DNA of 64,000 nucleotides from Candidatus Phocaeicola excrementigallinarum (GTDB taxonomy: Bacteria > Bacteroidota > Bacteroidia > Bacteroidales > Bacteroidaceae). This document shows positions 44,655-53,894 of this stretch, one piece after another; position 1 is the stretch's first letter, and every line of letters starts with the position of its first letter. The translations under genes were made by a program, and so were the position numbers. The notes under the pieces are model-generated. The model did not search any database. It was given only the letters and a program-made list of their open reading frames with translations, and was not told the origin of the DNA. The stretch lies in NCBI GenBank assembly GCA_019120125.1, contig DWVR01000025.1, forward strand, positions 1 to 64,000, read 5' to 3'.

Positions 44655-45812
44655 TCAGAAATCCGGATATTCCGTATTTCTCACCGCCTTGGTTCCCATG
44701 CATTCCATCTCTATCAGCCAGCCCGGACGGCATACCGGCGCCAGCAATATGACTTTCGGAATGCCCGGAAAGCGGGTATCGAACATCTTCTTGACCACAT
44801 GATAATCGGACACGTCACGCAGATACACCAGCATCTGGCCTACATCCTCGAATCCCATCTCCGCCTCATCCAGCAAGGCTCCGACATTCTCCCACATCCG
44901 TTCCGTCTGCCGGCGGATGTCGCCCGGAAAGACCACCTCACCCTTGTTGTTGATGCTGGCCGTGCCCGAGATGAACACCTGGCGGCGGTCGCCGTAGTCC
45001 ACGCAAGTGCCACGCTCAAAACTTACCCCATATTCATACGTAGGATTCAGATGCGTAGGCGCGTAAAGGAAACGTATCTGTTCCTTTTTCAGTCCCAGCA
45101 CCGCATACGTATCCATCTGCACCAGCACTTTCGGGTCGGCATTCCTGCCGCCGATTCCGGTACTGGCTATATAATGTGTGTGCTCCGTCAGATTCTGCGT
45201 CACGAACACCTCGTTCCGGGCCTTCACCACTCCGGCATAGTTCACATCCACGTTCTGCACGAAAAACCATGTCCGGATGCAGTTCTCCGACAGATGTCCG
45301 CCCCGCCCTATCAGCTGCATGACATAGTCGTTCAGCAACAGACGGGTCTGGTATTCCGAATTGGCCGCACGATTGGAGGCGGAACCGCCCCACAAGTGAG
45401 TATAGGCACCATGGACAGCTTCGAACAGACCGTTATCAAGGATACGGGTCTGCATGTCCGACTGCAGATAGACCCAGAGCGCGATCTTCGTACCGTCCAG
45501 AGGCGCCTGCTCGACGACCGAACAGGCACAAGTGGAACTCTCCGGAACCTGAGCGGACAGATAGTCCGCCTGATTGGCCGCATCGCTCAGAAAATAACGC
45601 TTGAACACGGCCACGGCACCCTTCAACTCTTTTTCCAGCATGCCGTAATAAGTGTTCAGCACAGCGTCCACCTGTTCCCGGAAGGTCAGTCCGGGCTGTG
45701 TGACATGAATCATCACGTGGTATTCCGACACTCCGCCCTCCACTTCAAACCGTGAGATCTCTACTTTTGTATTTTTGAATTGCTTGTCGTTCTGTTGTTG
45801 TTTGTCGCTCAT
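44655..45812 (-). CDS. Two-domain Rid (YjgF)-like protein
   Basis: 385 residues. The C-terminal 130 residues (VFISGTASIN, then RRQTERMWENVGALL and a late PVCRPGWLIEMECMG) match the Rid/YjgF fold. The N-terminal part seems to be a diverged second copy, a layout also known from chorismatases. No signal peptide, so cytoplasmic. Rid proteins hydrolyse reactive enamines; the substrate here is unknown. It lies between the cytochrome c lipoprotein (18 bases upstream) and ccsBA (28 bases downstream), an odd place for a Rid protein. Confidence 0.72.
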   Translation of the reverse strand: MSDKQQQNDKQFKNTKVEISRFEVEGGVSEYHVMIHVTQPGLTFREQVDAVLNTYYGMLEKELKGAVAVFKRYFLSDAANQADYLSAQVPESSTCACSVVEQAPLDGTKIALWVYLQSDMQTRILDNGLFEAVHGAYTHLWGGSASNRAANSEYQTRLLLNDYVMQLIGRGGHLSENCIRTWFFVQNVDVNYAGVVKARNEVFVTQNLTEHTHYIASTGIGGRNADPKVLVQMDTYAVLGLKKEQIRFLYAPTHLNPTYEYGVSFERGTCVDYGDRRQVFISGTASINNKGEVVFPGDIRRQTERMWENVGALLDEAEMGFEDVGQMLVYLRDVSDYHVVKKMFDTRFPGIPKVILLAPVCRPGWLIEMECMGTKAVRNTEYPDF

Positions 45813-45830
45813 AATTCCATCAATTTTCAA

Positions 45831-46553
45831 TCAAGGCTGTGCGCCTCCGTTTATCCAATCATCAATCAAACTCAATAAGACAGGTTCTGCAGACAGAATA
45901 TCCTGATGGTCGTGGCGGATATGTCCGTTCTCATGCAACACCTGATACAGCAGACTGTTTTCCGCATCTCCCGGCTTCACCCTCATCACATCCGGACGGG
46001 AAGAGGAGGGAACATTGACCAACTCTCCGTAACTCCGGCCTTCCGTGAGATACAATCCGCCGGCAGCCGACGTGCTTCCGCCGTGACAACTCGCGCATCT
46101 GGAATCGAATACGCTGTGCTGCACGGCCCGGAACATGGAAACATCCAGTGCGCCTACATCCATCCGGATGGTATCTTCCGCCGTTTCCGAGCAATCCACC
46201 TTATCGAAAGTGACCACTCTCTCCCGGATGCGGTTGATGACACAGAGTTCCACCTCGGCCACTTCGTCGGTCACTCCCGACATCACCACCTGAAACATTC
46301 CGTTCCCGTCCGACGAAGAAGGCATCACGTTCGCGGAAGTAAGCGCATACTCGCTCTCCGGATCAAAGCCTGCCACCGCCACCGTATAACCGGAAGGCCA
46401 GGTCTCTATTCCTGTTATCCGGCCCGTGAACTTCACGGTGCGCCCTCCTTCTCCGGAAGAAATGACCGTATCGTAAATCCGGCCCTCATCACACGATGAC
46501 AAGAGACAGAGACCCAGAAGAGAAAGCGCAAACAGAAATCTTTTCTTTTTCAT
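45831..46553 (-). CDS. Cytochrome c-like lipoprotein
   Basis: 240 residues from the ATG at 46553, giving a lipoprotein signal with lipobox LLSSC. A single haem motif CASCHGG lies in the second half, and a late Met could be the axial ligand. The N-terminal half is beta-rich and unrecognised. It is probably anchored in the periplasm or outer membrane as an electron carrier. The longer frame to 46676 overlaps the porin gene and is not signal-like. Neighbours are a porin (22 bases) and the Rid-like gene. Confidence 0.8.
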   Translation of the reverse strand: MKKKRFLFALSLLGLCLLSSCDEGRIYDTVISSGEGGRTVKFTGRITGIETWPSGYTVAVAGFDPESEYALTSANVMPSSSDGNGMFQVVMSGVTDEVAEVELCVINRIRERVVTFDKVDCSETAEDTIRMDVGALDVSMFRAVQHSVFDSRCASCHGGSTSAAGGLYLTEGRSYGELVNVPSSSRPDVMRVKPGDAENSLLYQVLHENGHIRHDHQDILSAEPVLLSLIDDWINGGAQP

Positions 46554-46575
46554 AGACTGATTCTCCCGCAACATG

Positions 46576-47790
46576 TTAGAAAGTGTACTGAAGCATGACG
46601 GTCGCGTTGTGGGTGGCGATGCCCAGATCGTCATTGTCACGGTCGAGCTGGGTTTCATGTCCCCAACGGCCCACAAACTGATACATGGCCTGAAGCTTCA
46701 GGTTGCAGCCCTTGAAGAAATAATTGACTCCCACGGCCGGCATATTCATGAAACCGTCGGTATCCATACCGTTGCGGTTGAAGAAATCATAACGGGCCGT
46801 AGCCTGAATACGGGGAGCCACAAAGTAACCGCCTTGGATATAACCGCCCAGATAATGATAGCTCTTGTCTATCTTCTGCCGCTCCGTAAAGCCGACATTC
46901 ATATAATAGATTTCCGCACCGAGATAAAGCTTGCGTCTCAACATCGCGAACTCAAGTCCGGCACGAAAATCGTTCGTGCTCTCGTTCTCGCTTTCCACGT
47001 TCAAGGATGTGGAGACACCGAACATCAGCTTGTCCTCATTCAGGCGGTTGGGATTGCCCTGAGTGGAGGGCATCACTCCTTTCGGCATATAGGTGAAACG
47101 TCCGGCATACAACAACGACGGGATATGCCAGTCATCGCTGATGGTCTTTCCGGCGGTATTGACCGAGATTCCCGTACCGTTGAACAGCCCCACCTCATAA
47201 CCGAACTTGTCCGCCACCAGTCCATGCACTTCCACACCCAGGTCAAAGCCAGTACCGATATTGGGAGTCACCGCATTCAGAGAATAAGGCAGTATCACCG
47301 GAGCCGTCAACGACAAAGGCAGAGACGGCATCAGGGTCTCTCCCAAAGTGGTCAGATACGCATGGGAGAAAGGAGTCTTGAACTTTCCGACACGGAGGGA
47401 GAACTGTTTCTTGAATTCCACATCGAACCATGCCTGCTGAAGGATGGCGGCACCCGTAGCGGCGGCATTGATGGACAAGTTGAAAGAAACCTTTCCGAAA
47501 GCCTTTCCCGTGAACCCCAGCACGGCGTAAGGAATGGAGAAACCCGAATTGGCCACATTGTCCTGATTATAGGCCTTGTCAAGCCCTTCATCGTCATACC
47601 AGTTGAAATTGGCACTTGTCTGCACAAGCAGATAAGGTTTGAACACAAAATCACCTCTCTTTGAAGAGATGGTAAAGCCCTCCCTTCCGGCCAGCGAGAC
47701 AATTCCGTTCTCAGAATCCTCTTCATGCTGCGCCATACCGGCCAGAGGCAGCATTGCCGCCAAAGAGGCGGCTATTATTATTTTCTTCAT
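46576..47790 (-). CDS. Phosphate-selective porin (OprO/P)-like protein
   Basis: 404 residues with a signal peptide (MKKIIIAASLAAMLPLAGMAQ). The rest is rich in alternating strands and ends in an aromatic residue (VMLQYTF), as in outer-membrane barrels of the porin O/P family. Members often accompany uptake systems and need not be phosphate-specific. It lies 23 bases after the di-heme oxidoreductase gene, so a role in passing an iron or haem compound is possible but inferred. Confidence 0.83.
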   Translation of the reverse strand: MKKIIIAASLAAMLPLAGMAQHEEDSENGIVSLAGREGFTISSKRGDFVFKPYLLVQTSANFNWYDDEGLDKAYNQDNVANSGFSIPYAVLGFTGKAFGKVSFNLSINAAATGAAILQQAWFDVEFKKQFSLRVGKFKTPFSHAYLTTLGETLMPSLPLSLTAPVILPYSLNAVTPNIGTGFDLGVEVHGLVADKFGYEVGLFNGTGISVNTAGKTISDDWHIPSLLYAGRFTYMPKGVMPSTQGNPNRLNEDKLMFGVSTSLNVESENESTNDFRAGLEFAMLRRKLYLGAEIYYMNVGFTERQKIDKSYHYLGGYIQGGYFVAPRIQATARYDFFNRNGMDTDGFMNMPAVGVNYFFKGCNLKLQAMYQFVGRWGHETQLDRDNDDLGIATHNATVMLQYTF

Positions 47791-47813
47791 AATCATTTTG
47801 TTTGAAAGTCCGA

Positions 47814-49244
47814 TTAAAGTGAATTCAGGAATGCGACCATGGCATCGCGGTCTTCCTTACTCATATTCTTGAACAGGTTCTTCGAAGCCTCAGCCTCACC
47901 ACCATGCCACATAATCGCCTCGATGAAGTTACGCGCACGACCGTCGTGCAGGAAATAAGTATGTCCGTTCACCACCTCCTGCAGGCCGATTCCCCACAAA
48001 GGTGTGGTCCTCCATTCGTTTCCCCGGGCAAGACCGCTCACATAATTGTCGTTCAGGCCGACACCCATGATTTCCGATCCCATATCATGCAGAAGGAAGT
48101 CGGAATAAGGATGAATGGTCTGGTTTCCCAACCACGGCAGTTCCGTTCCGTTCAGCAAGGTAGCTCCACGGGGACGGGTGTGCAAGGTTGTCACATGACA
48201 AAGATGGCATTTGGCCTCATAGAACATCTGTTCGCCTCTCTTCACCTGAGGGTCATTGACATTCCGGCGGGCCGGAACGCCAAGGCAGTGCATATACAGG
48301 TCCACATCTTCCATGTCCTCCGTCGACACATCCAGCTGGTCATACGAAAGTCCCATCATGCTTCCCTGGTCCATCTGAAGCTGCCCCTCGCATATTTCCT
48401 CCGGATAGCGGCTGTTCGTCACACCCATATCGCTCGAAAAGCCCAGCTCCACCGTCAGATCGGCATGTTGGGCCTTGTTTCCCGACAATCCCAGGCGCAG
48501 GGCACCCCGTTCGTTGATGTAATTGCAACGTCCGCTGATGCCATATTCCGGATAATTGCTCTTGGCCGCAAGCGCTTCTATCTCTTTCTGGTCGAGTGCC
48601 ATCATCTGCCCCATACCGACATGACGCAAGGGAATGCGGACCGTACAGAACAAATCTTCCGGACGGATGCTGTCAGCATACCATTCCGTAATCGTATAGG
48701 TCGGTTTGCAAAGCTCATACTCCTCGCCGTCCGGAAAGCTGAATGTCTGGTAATCATATTTTACCGACAGTTTCCCTTCGGCTTCCACCCCATAGATGGC
48801 CTGGTCATGAAGCACACGGCCGTAGTTCTGGAAAAACGCCCCGTTCCTCCGGGTGATATAGACCAGCATGGACGAAAATCCATAACTGCCCGAACCTCCC
48901 TCACTCCACAAAGTGGGTTTGGTACGGCCCGCATTACGGTGGCAGCTTCCGCAGGAATATCCCGCATACACCGGCCCCAAACCTCCATCCTGATTGCTGC
49001 TGGTACGCACATCGTCGTAAAGCCCGTCGCCATCGTTGAAACGGGTGCTATAAACGCCTGAAACCCATGACGCCTCAAAATCGTATGCCTTTGAGGAGGT
49101 CATGAAGTTGGTGGCCGTCCCGGCCGAAAGCGCGAAGCCTTCCGGAATCTCCACATATTGCTGGTCGATCCCTTCGTCCGTACAGGATGAGAAAGCCAGA
49201 GAAAGCAGACAGAAAGAATATATATATTTTCTTAGATACCTCAT
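47814..49244 (-). CDS. Di-heme oxidoreductase / thiol oxidoreductase-like lipoprotein
   Basis: 476 residues from the ATG at 49244, with a lipoprotein signal (lipobox FSSC). Two haem-binding motifs, CGSCHRNAG near 120 and CHLCHVTTLH near 370, and the overall sequence match the DHOR family (DUF1111), related to MauG and cytochrome c peroxidase. It is the usual genomic partner of imelysin, as in irpA-irpB clusters. It may oxidise or reduce an iron ligand in the periplasm. Maturation would need ccsBA, further down the operon. Confidence 0.87.
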   Translation of the reverse strand: MRYLRKYIYSFCLLSLAFSSCTDEGIDQQYVEIPEGFALSAGTATNFMTSSKAYDFEASWVSGVYSTRFNDGDGLYDDVRTSSNQDGGLGPVYAGYSCGSCHRNAGRTKPTLWSEGGSGSYGFSSMLVYITRRNGAFFQNYGRVLHDQAIYGVEAEGKLSVKYDYQTFSFPDGEEYELCKPTYTITEWYADSIRPEDLFCTVRIPLRHVGMGQMMALDQKEIEALAAKSNYPEYGISGRCNYINERGALRLGLSGNKAQHADLTVELGFSSDMGVTNSRYPEEICEGQLQMDQGSMMGLSYDQLDVSTEDMEDVDLYMHCLGVPARRNVNDPQVKRGEQMFYEAKCHLCHVTTLHTRPRGATLLNGTELPWLGNQTIHPYSDFLLHDMGSEIMGVGLNDNYVSGLARGNEWRTTPLWGIGLQEVVNGHTYFLHDGRARNFIEAIMWHGGEAEASKNLFKNMSKEDRDAMVAFLNSL

Positions 49245-49295
49245 TATCATATCAGACCTGCGTTTATTCATCACGTTATAGTAAGAATGCGTCAA

Positions 49296-49347
49296 GAAGA
49301 GGGTGTCTCAAAATAAAAATCCACTTTCATTTTGACACAACCTCTTC
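49296..49347. repeat. Hairpin element between imelysin and oxidoreductase genes
   Basis: Arms GAAGAGGGTGTCTCAAAAT (49296-49314) and ATTTTGACACAACCTCTTC (49329-49347) match at all but about three positions. The 26-bp stretch 49309-49334 recurs exactly, inverted, at 31312-31337. It may be a partial terminator within the operon or a small mobile repeat. Confidence 0.7.
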
Positions 49348-49367
49348 CAGACTGTTTCTGACAATTG

Positions 49368-50570
49368 TCATTCACCGGTTGTACGGGCCTGACCGTCCTT
49401 GAACAGCAGGAATTCCAGCGTATGGAAACCACGCACATTCTGCGCGGCGGCAATCGACTCACTGTCCTCCGAATAGTCACCGGTCCATTCCATCTGGCTG
49501 TAGTCGCCTGATTCCAGAATGTTCACGATGGCCGCCTGGTCGAGAGGCCAACTGTCCATGTTCGGGTCAAGGCCCTGGTCGGCTACCGGACCAAAAAGGA
49601 ATGCCTCGCTCTTTTCCCAAGGCTCACGGGCCACAATCCACGCGTCACAAGCATCCTTGAATGCCTGGTCAGTCGGGTTGGCAGCCAACGCATTCACCTT
49701 GTCATACAAGGCTGCGACTTCGTCTTTCAGACTCTCATAAGTGGGCAGAACCACCACATCCACATAATTGTCTACCACCGGATCCAGCACATCCTCACTC
49801 AAATCGTTGCAGGCCGGCTTCAGCTCATCCTCCAGCAATATGGTCAGATCGGCACACGCGTCCTGGGCCGCCAGACTCTGGTCGCTGTTGATATGGTTAC
49901 GGAAAGGCTGGGGGATGGCCAGAATCTTGTCATACGCGTTCTTGATGGCTGCCAGAGTGTTGTCGGCCAGTTCCTGCTTGCCGTTGTCCGCCAGTGCCTG
50001 ATACAGGGACTTGTCGGAAATCAGGCTCTTGTCCACCGCAGCACCGCTGATGACCTCCTCGCTTCTCACGCCGCAGAAAGCGTTGCAGATAGAAACGATG
50101 TTGTTTGAATAGTCCTCACGCGAATGCCAGCTGTACCATGACTCCACGGCATAAAGGGCTTCGGTCACATTTCCGGCCACGTATTTGGAATAAGGGTCAC
50201 CGATTTTAGTCTCTCCCACCTCATTGGAAATATCAATACAACCGTCAATCACCTGCTGCACGCAGTTCAACGCGCTGTTGAAAGGAGCCGCATGGTTCTT
50301 GAACGTGGTGGCATAGCTTTCTCCACCGTTGTAAGAATCGGCCCAATAAGTGTATAAGTCGGTAGCGTCCTGACGGAGCAAGGTCACAACCGCCTTCATA
50401 TAGTTGTTCCAACTGTCCGCGTTTTCAGACGTATAGTCAATGTCTGCCGCGTCCACCGGCTGCTCCTGTGGTCCTTCTCCGTTGTTTGGAGTATCCTCAT
50501 CGCTACAAGCTGTCGCTGTAAAAGCCAACCCCAATGCCAGGGTTGCTACATAAAAGAAATTCTTTTTCAT
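49368..50570 (-). CDS. Imelysin-family (M75, EfeO-like) lipoprotein
   Basis: 400 residues. The lipoprotein signal ends at the lipobox Cys in ATACSDED. The imelysin signature GxHxxE appears as GFHTLE near 385. These all-helical proteins bind iron or haem in the periplasm and are iron-regulated in several bacteria; the peptidase activity of the founder is disputed. It lies 40 bases after the first porin gene and 123 bases (with a hairpin) before the di-heme oxidoreductase. Confidence 0.88.
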   Translation of the reverse strand: MKKNFFYVATLALGLAFTATACSDEDTPNNGEGPQEQPVDAADIDYTSENADSWNNYMKAVVTLLRQDATDLYTYWADSYNGGESYATTFKNHAAPFNSALNCVQQVIDGCIDISNEVGETKIGDPYSKYVAGNVTEALYAVESWYSWHSREDYSNNIVSICNAFCGVRSEEVISGAAVDKSLISDKSLYQALADNGKQELADNTLAAIKNAYDKILAIPQPFRNHINSDQSLAAQDACADLTILLEDELKPACNDLSEDVLDPVVDNYVDVVVLPTYESLKDEVAALYDKVNALAANPTDQAFKDACDAWIVAREPWEKSEAFLFGPVADQGLDPNMDSWPLDQAAIVNILESGDYSQMEWTGDYSEDSESIAAAQNVRGFHTLEFLLFKDGQARTTGE

Positions 50571-50610
50571 ACAGATAATTATTTTTTAGTGTTGTTAGTT
50601 TCTGACTGAT

Positions 50611-51966
50611 TTATTTCTTGAAAAACCATCCCACATAAGCCACTCCGATAGAGAACTCATTCTCGCTGGTGTATTTCCCCGAGCCGAACACTTTTCCCGA
50701 GCCGATTTTCCGGGTCGTATAGTCGGCCTTCACCACCAGATTCGGCAGAGCGAACCAGTTCAGACCTGCCACCCACATGCTGACCTGGTTGCGCAAGTCC
50801 ATGGTCTGCCCGGCCTCACCTTTCTCTTGCGGGTTATAATATTCGTAACGTGCGAACGGATAGATAACGGGCACTTTCCGGTTATGATGAAAGACCGAAC
50901 GCAGGTTCACGCCGATTTCACCCGCATAGCTGACCGCATGTTTCGCCACGGGAACCACCCTGCTGTAAGAAGCGTTTCCGGACAGACGGACATTCTTGCT
51001 GCTGATGAATTTTGAATTGGTCAGATTTCCATAGATTATATTCGCACGTGCGGTAATGTAACTGTTCTTGTATTCCAAATCACCGGAATAGATACGCAAC
51101 GGAGCCTTCCGCCCTTCATAAAAATTCGGTTTGTCGGAATTACCGGCTGTATTGGCGCAGTAATAGAACGAACCACCCAGACGCAGTCCCGGTACACCAC
51201 GATAGTCGAGACGCACCACATATCCGGGAGAGTTGAAATTGTCCTCCTCGAAAAGTCCCTGCTTTCCGCCGCCTACCCACGTGTTGCGGTCAAAGCCGTT
51301 CGCGTTCAGTCCGGCAACCACCAGCACCTGATAATCGAACGTAGTGTAATTCTTGCCGAATGTTCCGAAAAACTCGATACCCGTCTCGTGCCAGGTAGAC
51401 GGAATGATGGTCGTCTCCCCTTCCGGACGGACAGTTCCGAAGAAATTGACCGGTTCATGATGCGCGTTGGTCAATCCCACCGGCACAATCATGTGCCCTG
51501 CCCGCACATTGAACGCCGGATGAATGAGACGGGTGATATGGAACTGCTCCAAAGCCACTTCCCCACCCTTTTCCATTTCTGTCTCATACTCGCCGTTTTC
51601 CGAATTCTCCAGTTCCATGGCCGAACCCGTACCTCCGGACTCAAACTCTATCTCGGCACCCAGAATCCACTTCTGTGTGAACTTGTAATCGAAGGCCAAC
51701 ACGAAACGGGGAATGGAAATCGTATTCCGGTGGTCTCTCGTATTCCCGTCCGGATTTCCATAATAACGGTTGATTCCGTAATCCTTGAAGCTGGCCACAG
51801 CCTCACCATAACCTCCCACACGGAAACGTTTGTAACCGTCATCGTATTTTTCTGTCTTCTTTGCCGGCTTTTCACCGGCTACATTCAATGAATCCGCTTC
51901 ATTGGCCCAAAGGCTTCCTGTCGCAAGCAGTGCGGCCATCAGGCATACATTAACTTTTCTACTCAT
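50611..51966 (-). CDS. Outer-membrane porin, first gene of the iron/redox operon
   Basis: 451 residues with a signal peptide (MSRKVNVCLMAALLATGSLWA). The body is strand-rich and ends in an aromatic residue followed by lysines (VGWFFKK); it resembles porin O/P-type barrels. The ATG at 51966 is chosen because a -7 box lies at 51992-51999, inside the longer frame from 52005. It heads the run imelysin, oxidoreductase, second porin, cytochrome, Rid-like and ccsBA. Confidence 0.82.
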   Translation of the reverse strand: MSRKVNVCLMAALLATGSLWANEADSLNVAGEKPAKKTEKYDDGYKRFRVGGYGEAVASFKDYGINRYYGNPDGNTRDHRNTISIPRFVLAFDYKFTQKWILGAEIEFESGGTGSAMELENSENGEYETEMEKGGEVALEQFHITRLIHPAFNVRAGHMIVPVGLTNAHHEPVNFFGTVRPEGETTIIPSTWHETGIEFFGTFGKNYTTFDYQVLVVAGLNANGFDRNTWVGGGKQGLFEEDNFNSPGYVVRLDYRGVPGLRLGGSFYYCANTAGNSDKPNFYEGRKAPLRIYSGDLEYKNSYITARANIIYGNLTNSKFISSKNVRLSGNASYSRVVPVAKHAVSYAGEIGVNLRSVFHHNRKVPVIYPFARYEYYNPQEKGEAGQTMDLRNQVSMWVAGLNWFALPNLVVKADYTTRKIGSGKVFGSGKYTSENEFSIGVAYVGWFFKK

Positions 51967-51991
51967 TTGCTTCTTGTTTTGTTGAACAACG

Positions 51992-51999
51992 CAAAGGTA
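51992..51999 (-). promoter_or_regulatory. -7 box of the iron/redox operon
   Basis: The minus strand reads TACCTTTG, 25 bases upstream of the ATG at 51966. An AT-rich stretch at 52030-52052 upstream includes ATGATAATTTTCGTTAT on the minus strand, which faintly resembles a Fur box. Confidence 0.45.
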
Positions 52000-52231
52000 G
52001 ACCACACAAAAAAGCTCATCAATACCTAAAAATAACGAAAATTATCATTTGTAAAGTAACCATTTGTCGGTATCGCCATACCAGACAACGGGGCACCGTC
52101 ACAAACCGCCAAACCATTGAGTGAAAGAGGACAACAGATGAACGACAAACTCCTCCTGAACGGAAAAGACACTCACGGGATACCTAAAACAGAGTAGTCA
52201 CCTGACACTTCAGGCCGTTAAAAGGCAAATA

Positions 52232-52262
52232 AAAAAGGGCACGCAAAGCGCACCCTTTTCAT
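52232..52262 (-). terminator. Terminator of the methylmalonyl-CoA decarboxylase operon
   Basis: On the minus strand GGGTGCGC and GCGTGCCC pair around TTT with a 2-base internal mismatch, followed by TTTTTTATTT. It lies 17 bases after the beta-subunit stop codon. Confidence 0.6.
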
Positions 52263-52278
52263 ACTTTATAACCATTTC

Positions 52279-53439
52279 TCATATCAGGAATCCCAGCAAT
52301 ACACCGGCGGCTACCGCCGAACCGATCACACCGGCCACATTCGGACCCATGGCGTGCATCAGCAGATAATTGCCCGGATCGTATTCCGCACCGACAATCT
52401 GAGAAATACGTGCCGAGTCGGGCACAGCCGATACGCCCGCGTTACCGATAAGCGGATTGATCTTGTCGTCCTTCTTCAATACCAGATTGAAGATCTTCAC
52501 GAACAACACGCCCGAGGCAGTGGCCACGATGAACGAGAAGGCACCCAAAAAGAATATCTTCAAAGAATCCCATGTCAGGAACTCGGAAGCCTGAGTGGAC
52601 GCGCCTACCGTCAATCCCAACAGAATGGTGATGGTATCAATCAGCGGACCACGGGCCGTCTCCGCCAGACGACGTGTCACACCGCTTTCCTTCAACAGGT
52701 TACCGAAGAAAAGCATACCCAGCAACGGCAGACCGGAAGGAACAAGGAAACAAGTCAGCAGCAGACCGACAATCGGGAACATCACCTTCTCCGTGTGCGA
52801 TACGGCACGGGGAGTCTTCATGCGGATCAGACGTTCTTTCCTGGTCGTAAGCAGACGCATGACAGGAGGCTGGATTACCGGTACCAACGCCATATACGAA
52901 TAAGCGGAAACCGCAATCGCTCCCATCAGGTTCGGAGCCAGCTTGGACGACAGGAAGATGGCTGTCGGACCGTCCGCACCACCGATGATACCGATAGAGG
53001 CGGCCTGCATGGGATCGAATCCCAGCCACAAGGCAGCAATATATGCTCCGAAAATACCGAACTGGGCCGCCGCTCCGATAAGCATCAGTTTGGGATTGGA
53101 TATCAATGCCGAAAAATCGGTCATTGCTCCGATACCCAGGAATATCAGCGGCGGATACCATCCGGAAGTCACCCCCTGATACAGGATGTTCAGCACAGAC
53201 CCCTCCTCATAGATACCTACCTGCAGGCCGGCATCCAGATTGAAAGGTATATTTCCGACCAGAATACCGAATCCGATCGGAATCAGCAGCATCGGCTCGA
53301 ACTCCTTCGCCACGGCCAGATAAATGAAGAATATCCCGACCAGAATCATGACCAGATGACCCGGTGTCGCATTATAGAAACCGGTATAGGTCCAGAAGTC
53401 AGCCAGATTATTTTGCAGAAAGTTCAGAAATTCTCCCAT
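52279..53439 (-). CDS. Sodium-pumping decarboxylase beta subunit
   Basis: 386-residue inner-membrane protein of the OadB/MmdB/GcdB family with about nine membrane segments. The conserved GGADGPTAIF segment (the ion site region) is near 155-165 and GNAGVSAVPDSAR near 328. It decarboxylates carboxybiotin and exports Na+. With the carboxyltransferase, biotin carrier and gamma subunit upstream it forms methylmalonyl-CoA decarboxylase, conserving energy while making propionyl-CoA. Confidence 0.94.
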   Translation of the reverse strand: MGEFLNFLQNNLADFWTYTGFYNATPGHLVMILVGIFFIYLAVAKEFEPMLLIPIGFGILVGNIPFNLDAGLQVGIYEEGSVLNILYQGVTSGWYPPLIFLGIGAMTDFSALISNPKLMLIGAAAQFGIFGAYIAALWLGFDPMQAASIGIIGGADGPTAIFLSSKLAPNLMGAIAVSAYSYMALVPVIQPPVMRLLTTRKERLIRMKTPRAVSHTEKVMFPIVGLLLTCFLVPSGLPLLGMLFFGNLLKESGVTRRLAETARGPLIDTITILLGLTVGASTQASEFLTWDSLKIFFLGAFSFIVATASGVLFVKIFNLVLKKDDKINPLIGNAGVSAVPDSARISQIVGAEYDPGNYLLMHAMGPNVAGVIGSAVAAGVLLGFLI

Positions 53440-53441
53440 AA

Positions 53442-53873
53442 CTATTCAATGATTATAAGGTCAGTTCCTTCAAGAATAGATTCTCCCTTGCTCACCTTGA
53501 TGGCGGTCACCTTTCCGTCGCGGTCGGCCTTGATGTCATTTTCCATCTTCATGGCCTCAAGTATCATCAAAGTCTGCCCGCGCTTCACGGCATCCCCTTC
53601 CTTCACCTTAATCTCAAGAATCACACCGGGAAGCGGGGAACGCACCGCCGACACTCCTCCAATCGGGGCGGGACGGCTGATGGCAGGAGGCGGAGCGGCC
53701 GGTGAAGTGGACGCCGTGCGCAGCACCGGCTTGATTTTAGGCGCCTTCTTCTTTTCAAGTTCCACCATATAGGCCGTACCGTTCACTTCCACACGGACAT
53801 GGTTGTTTTCTTCTATGTCTCCCACGGCCACCTTATAAAGATTTCCGTTGATTTTATATCTGTATTCTTTCAT
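53442..53873 (-). CDS. Biotin carboxyl carrier subunit of the decarboxylase
   Basis: 143 residues. The C-terminal biotinyl domain carries EAMKMEN with the biotinylated Lys at 109. It is joined by an Ala/Pro-rich flexible linker (about 55-75) to an N-terminal segment of 50 residues. It carries CO2 from MmdA to the membrane beta subunit. A start at 53882 (MENMKEYR) is equally possible. It ends 2 bases before the beta-subunit ATG. Confidence 0.93.
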   Translation of the reverse strand: MKEYRYKINGNLYKVAVGDIEENNHVRVEVNGTAYMVELEKKKAPKIKPVLRTASTSPAAPPPAISRPAPIGGVSAVRSPLPGVILEIKVKEGDAVKRGQTLMILEAMKMENDIKADRDGKVTAIKVSKGESILEGTDLIIIE

Positions 53874-53894
53874 GTTTTCCAAATTGTTAAAAGG

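Noticed and set aside
52354-53772. 472-codon open frame on the plus strand
   Set aside because: Antisense to the decarboxylase beta subunit and biotin carrier, both unmistakable. Composition is shadow-like.
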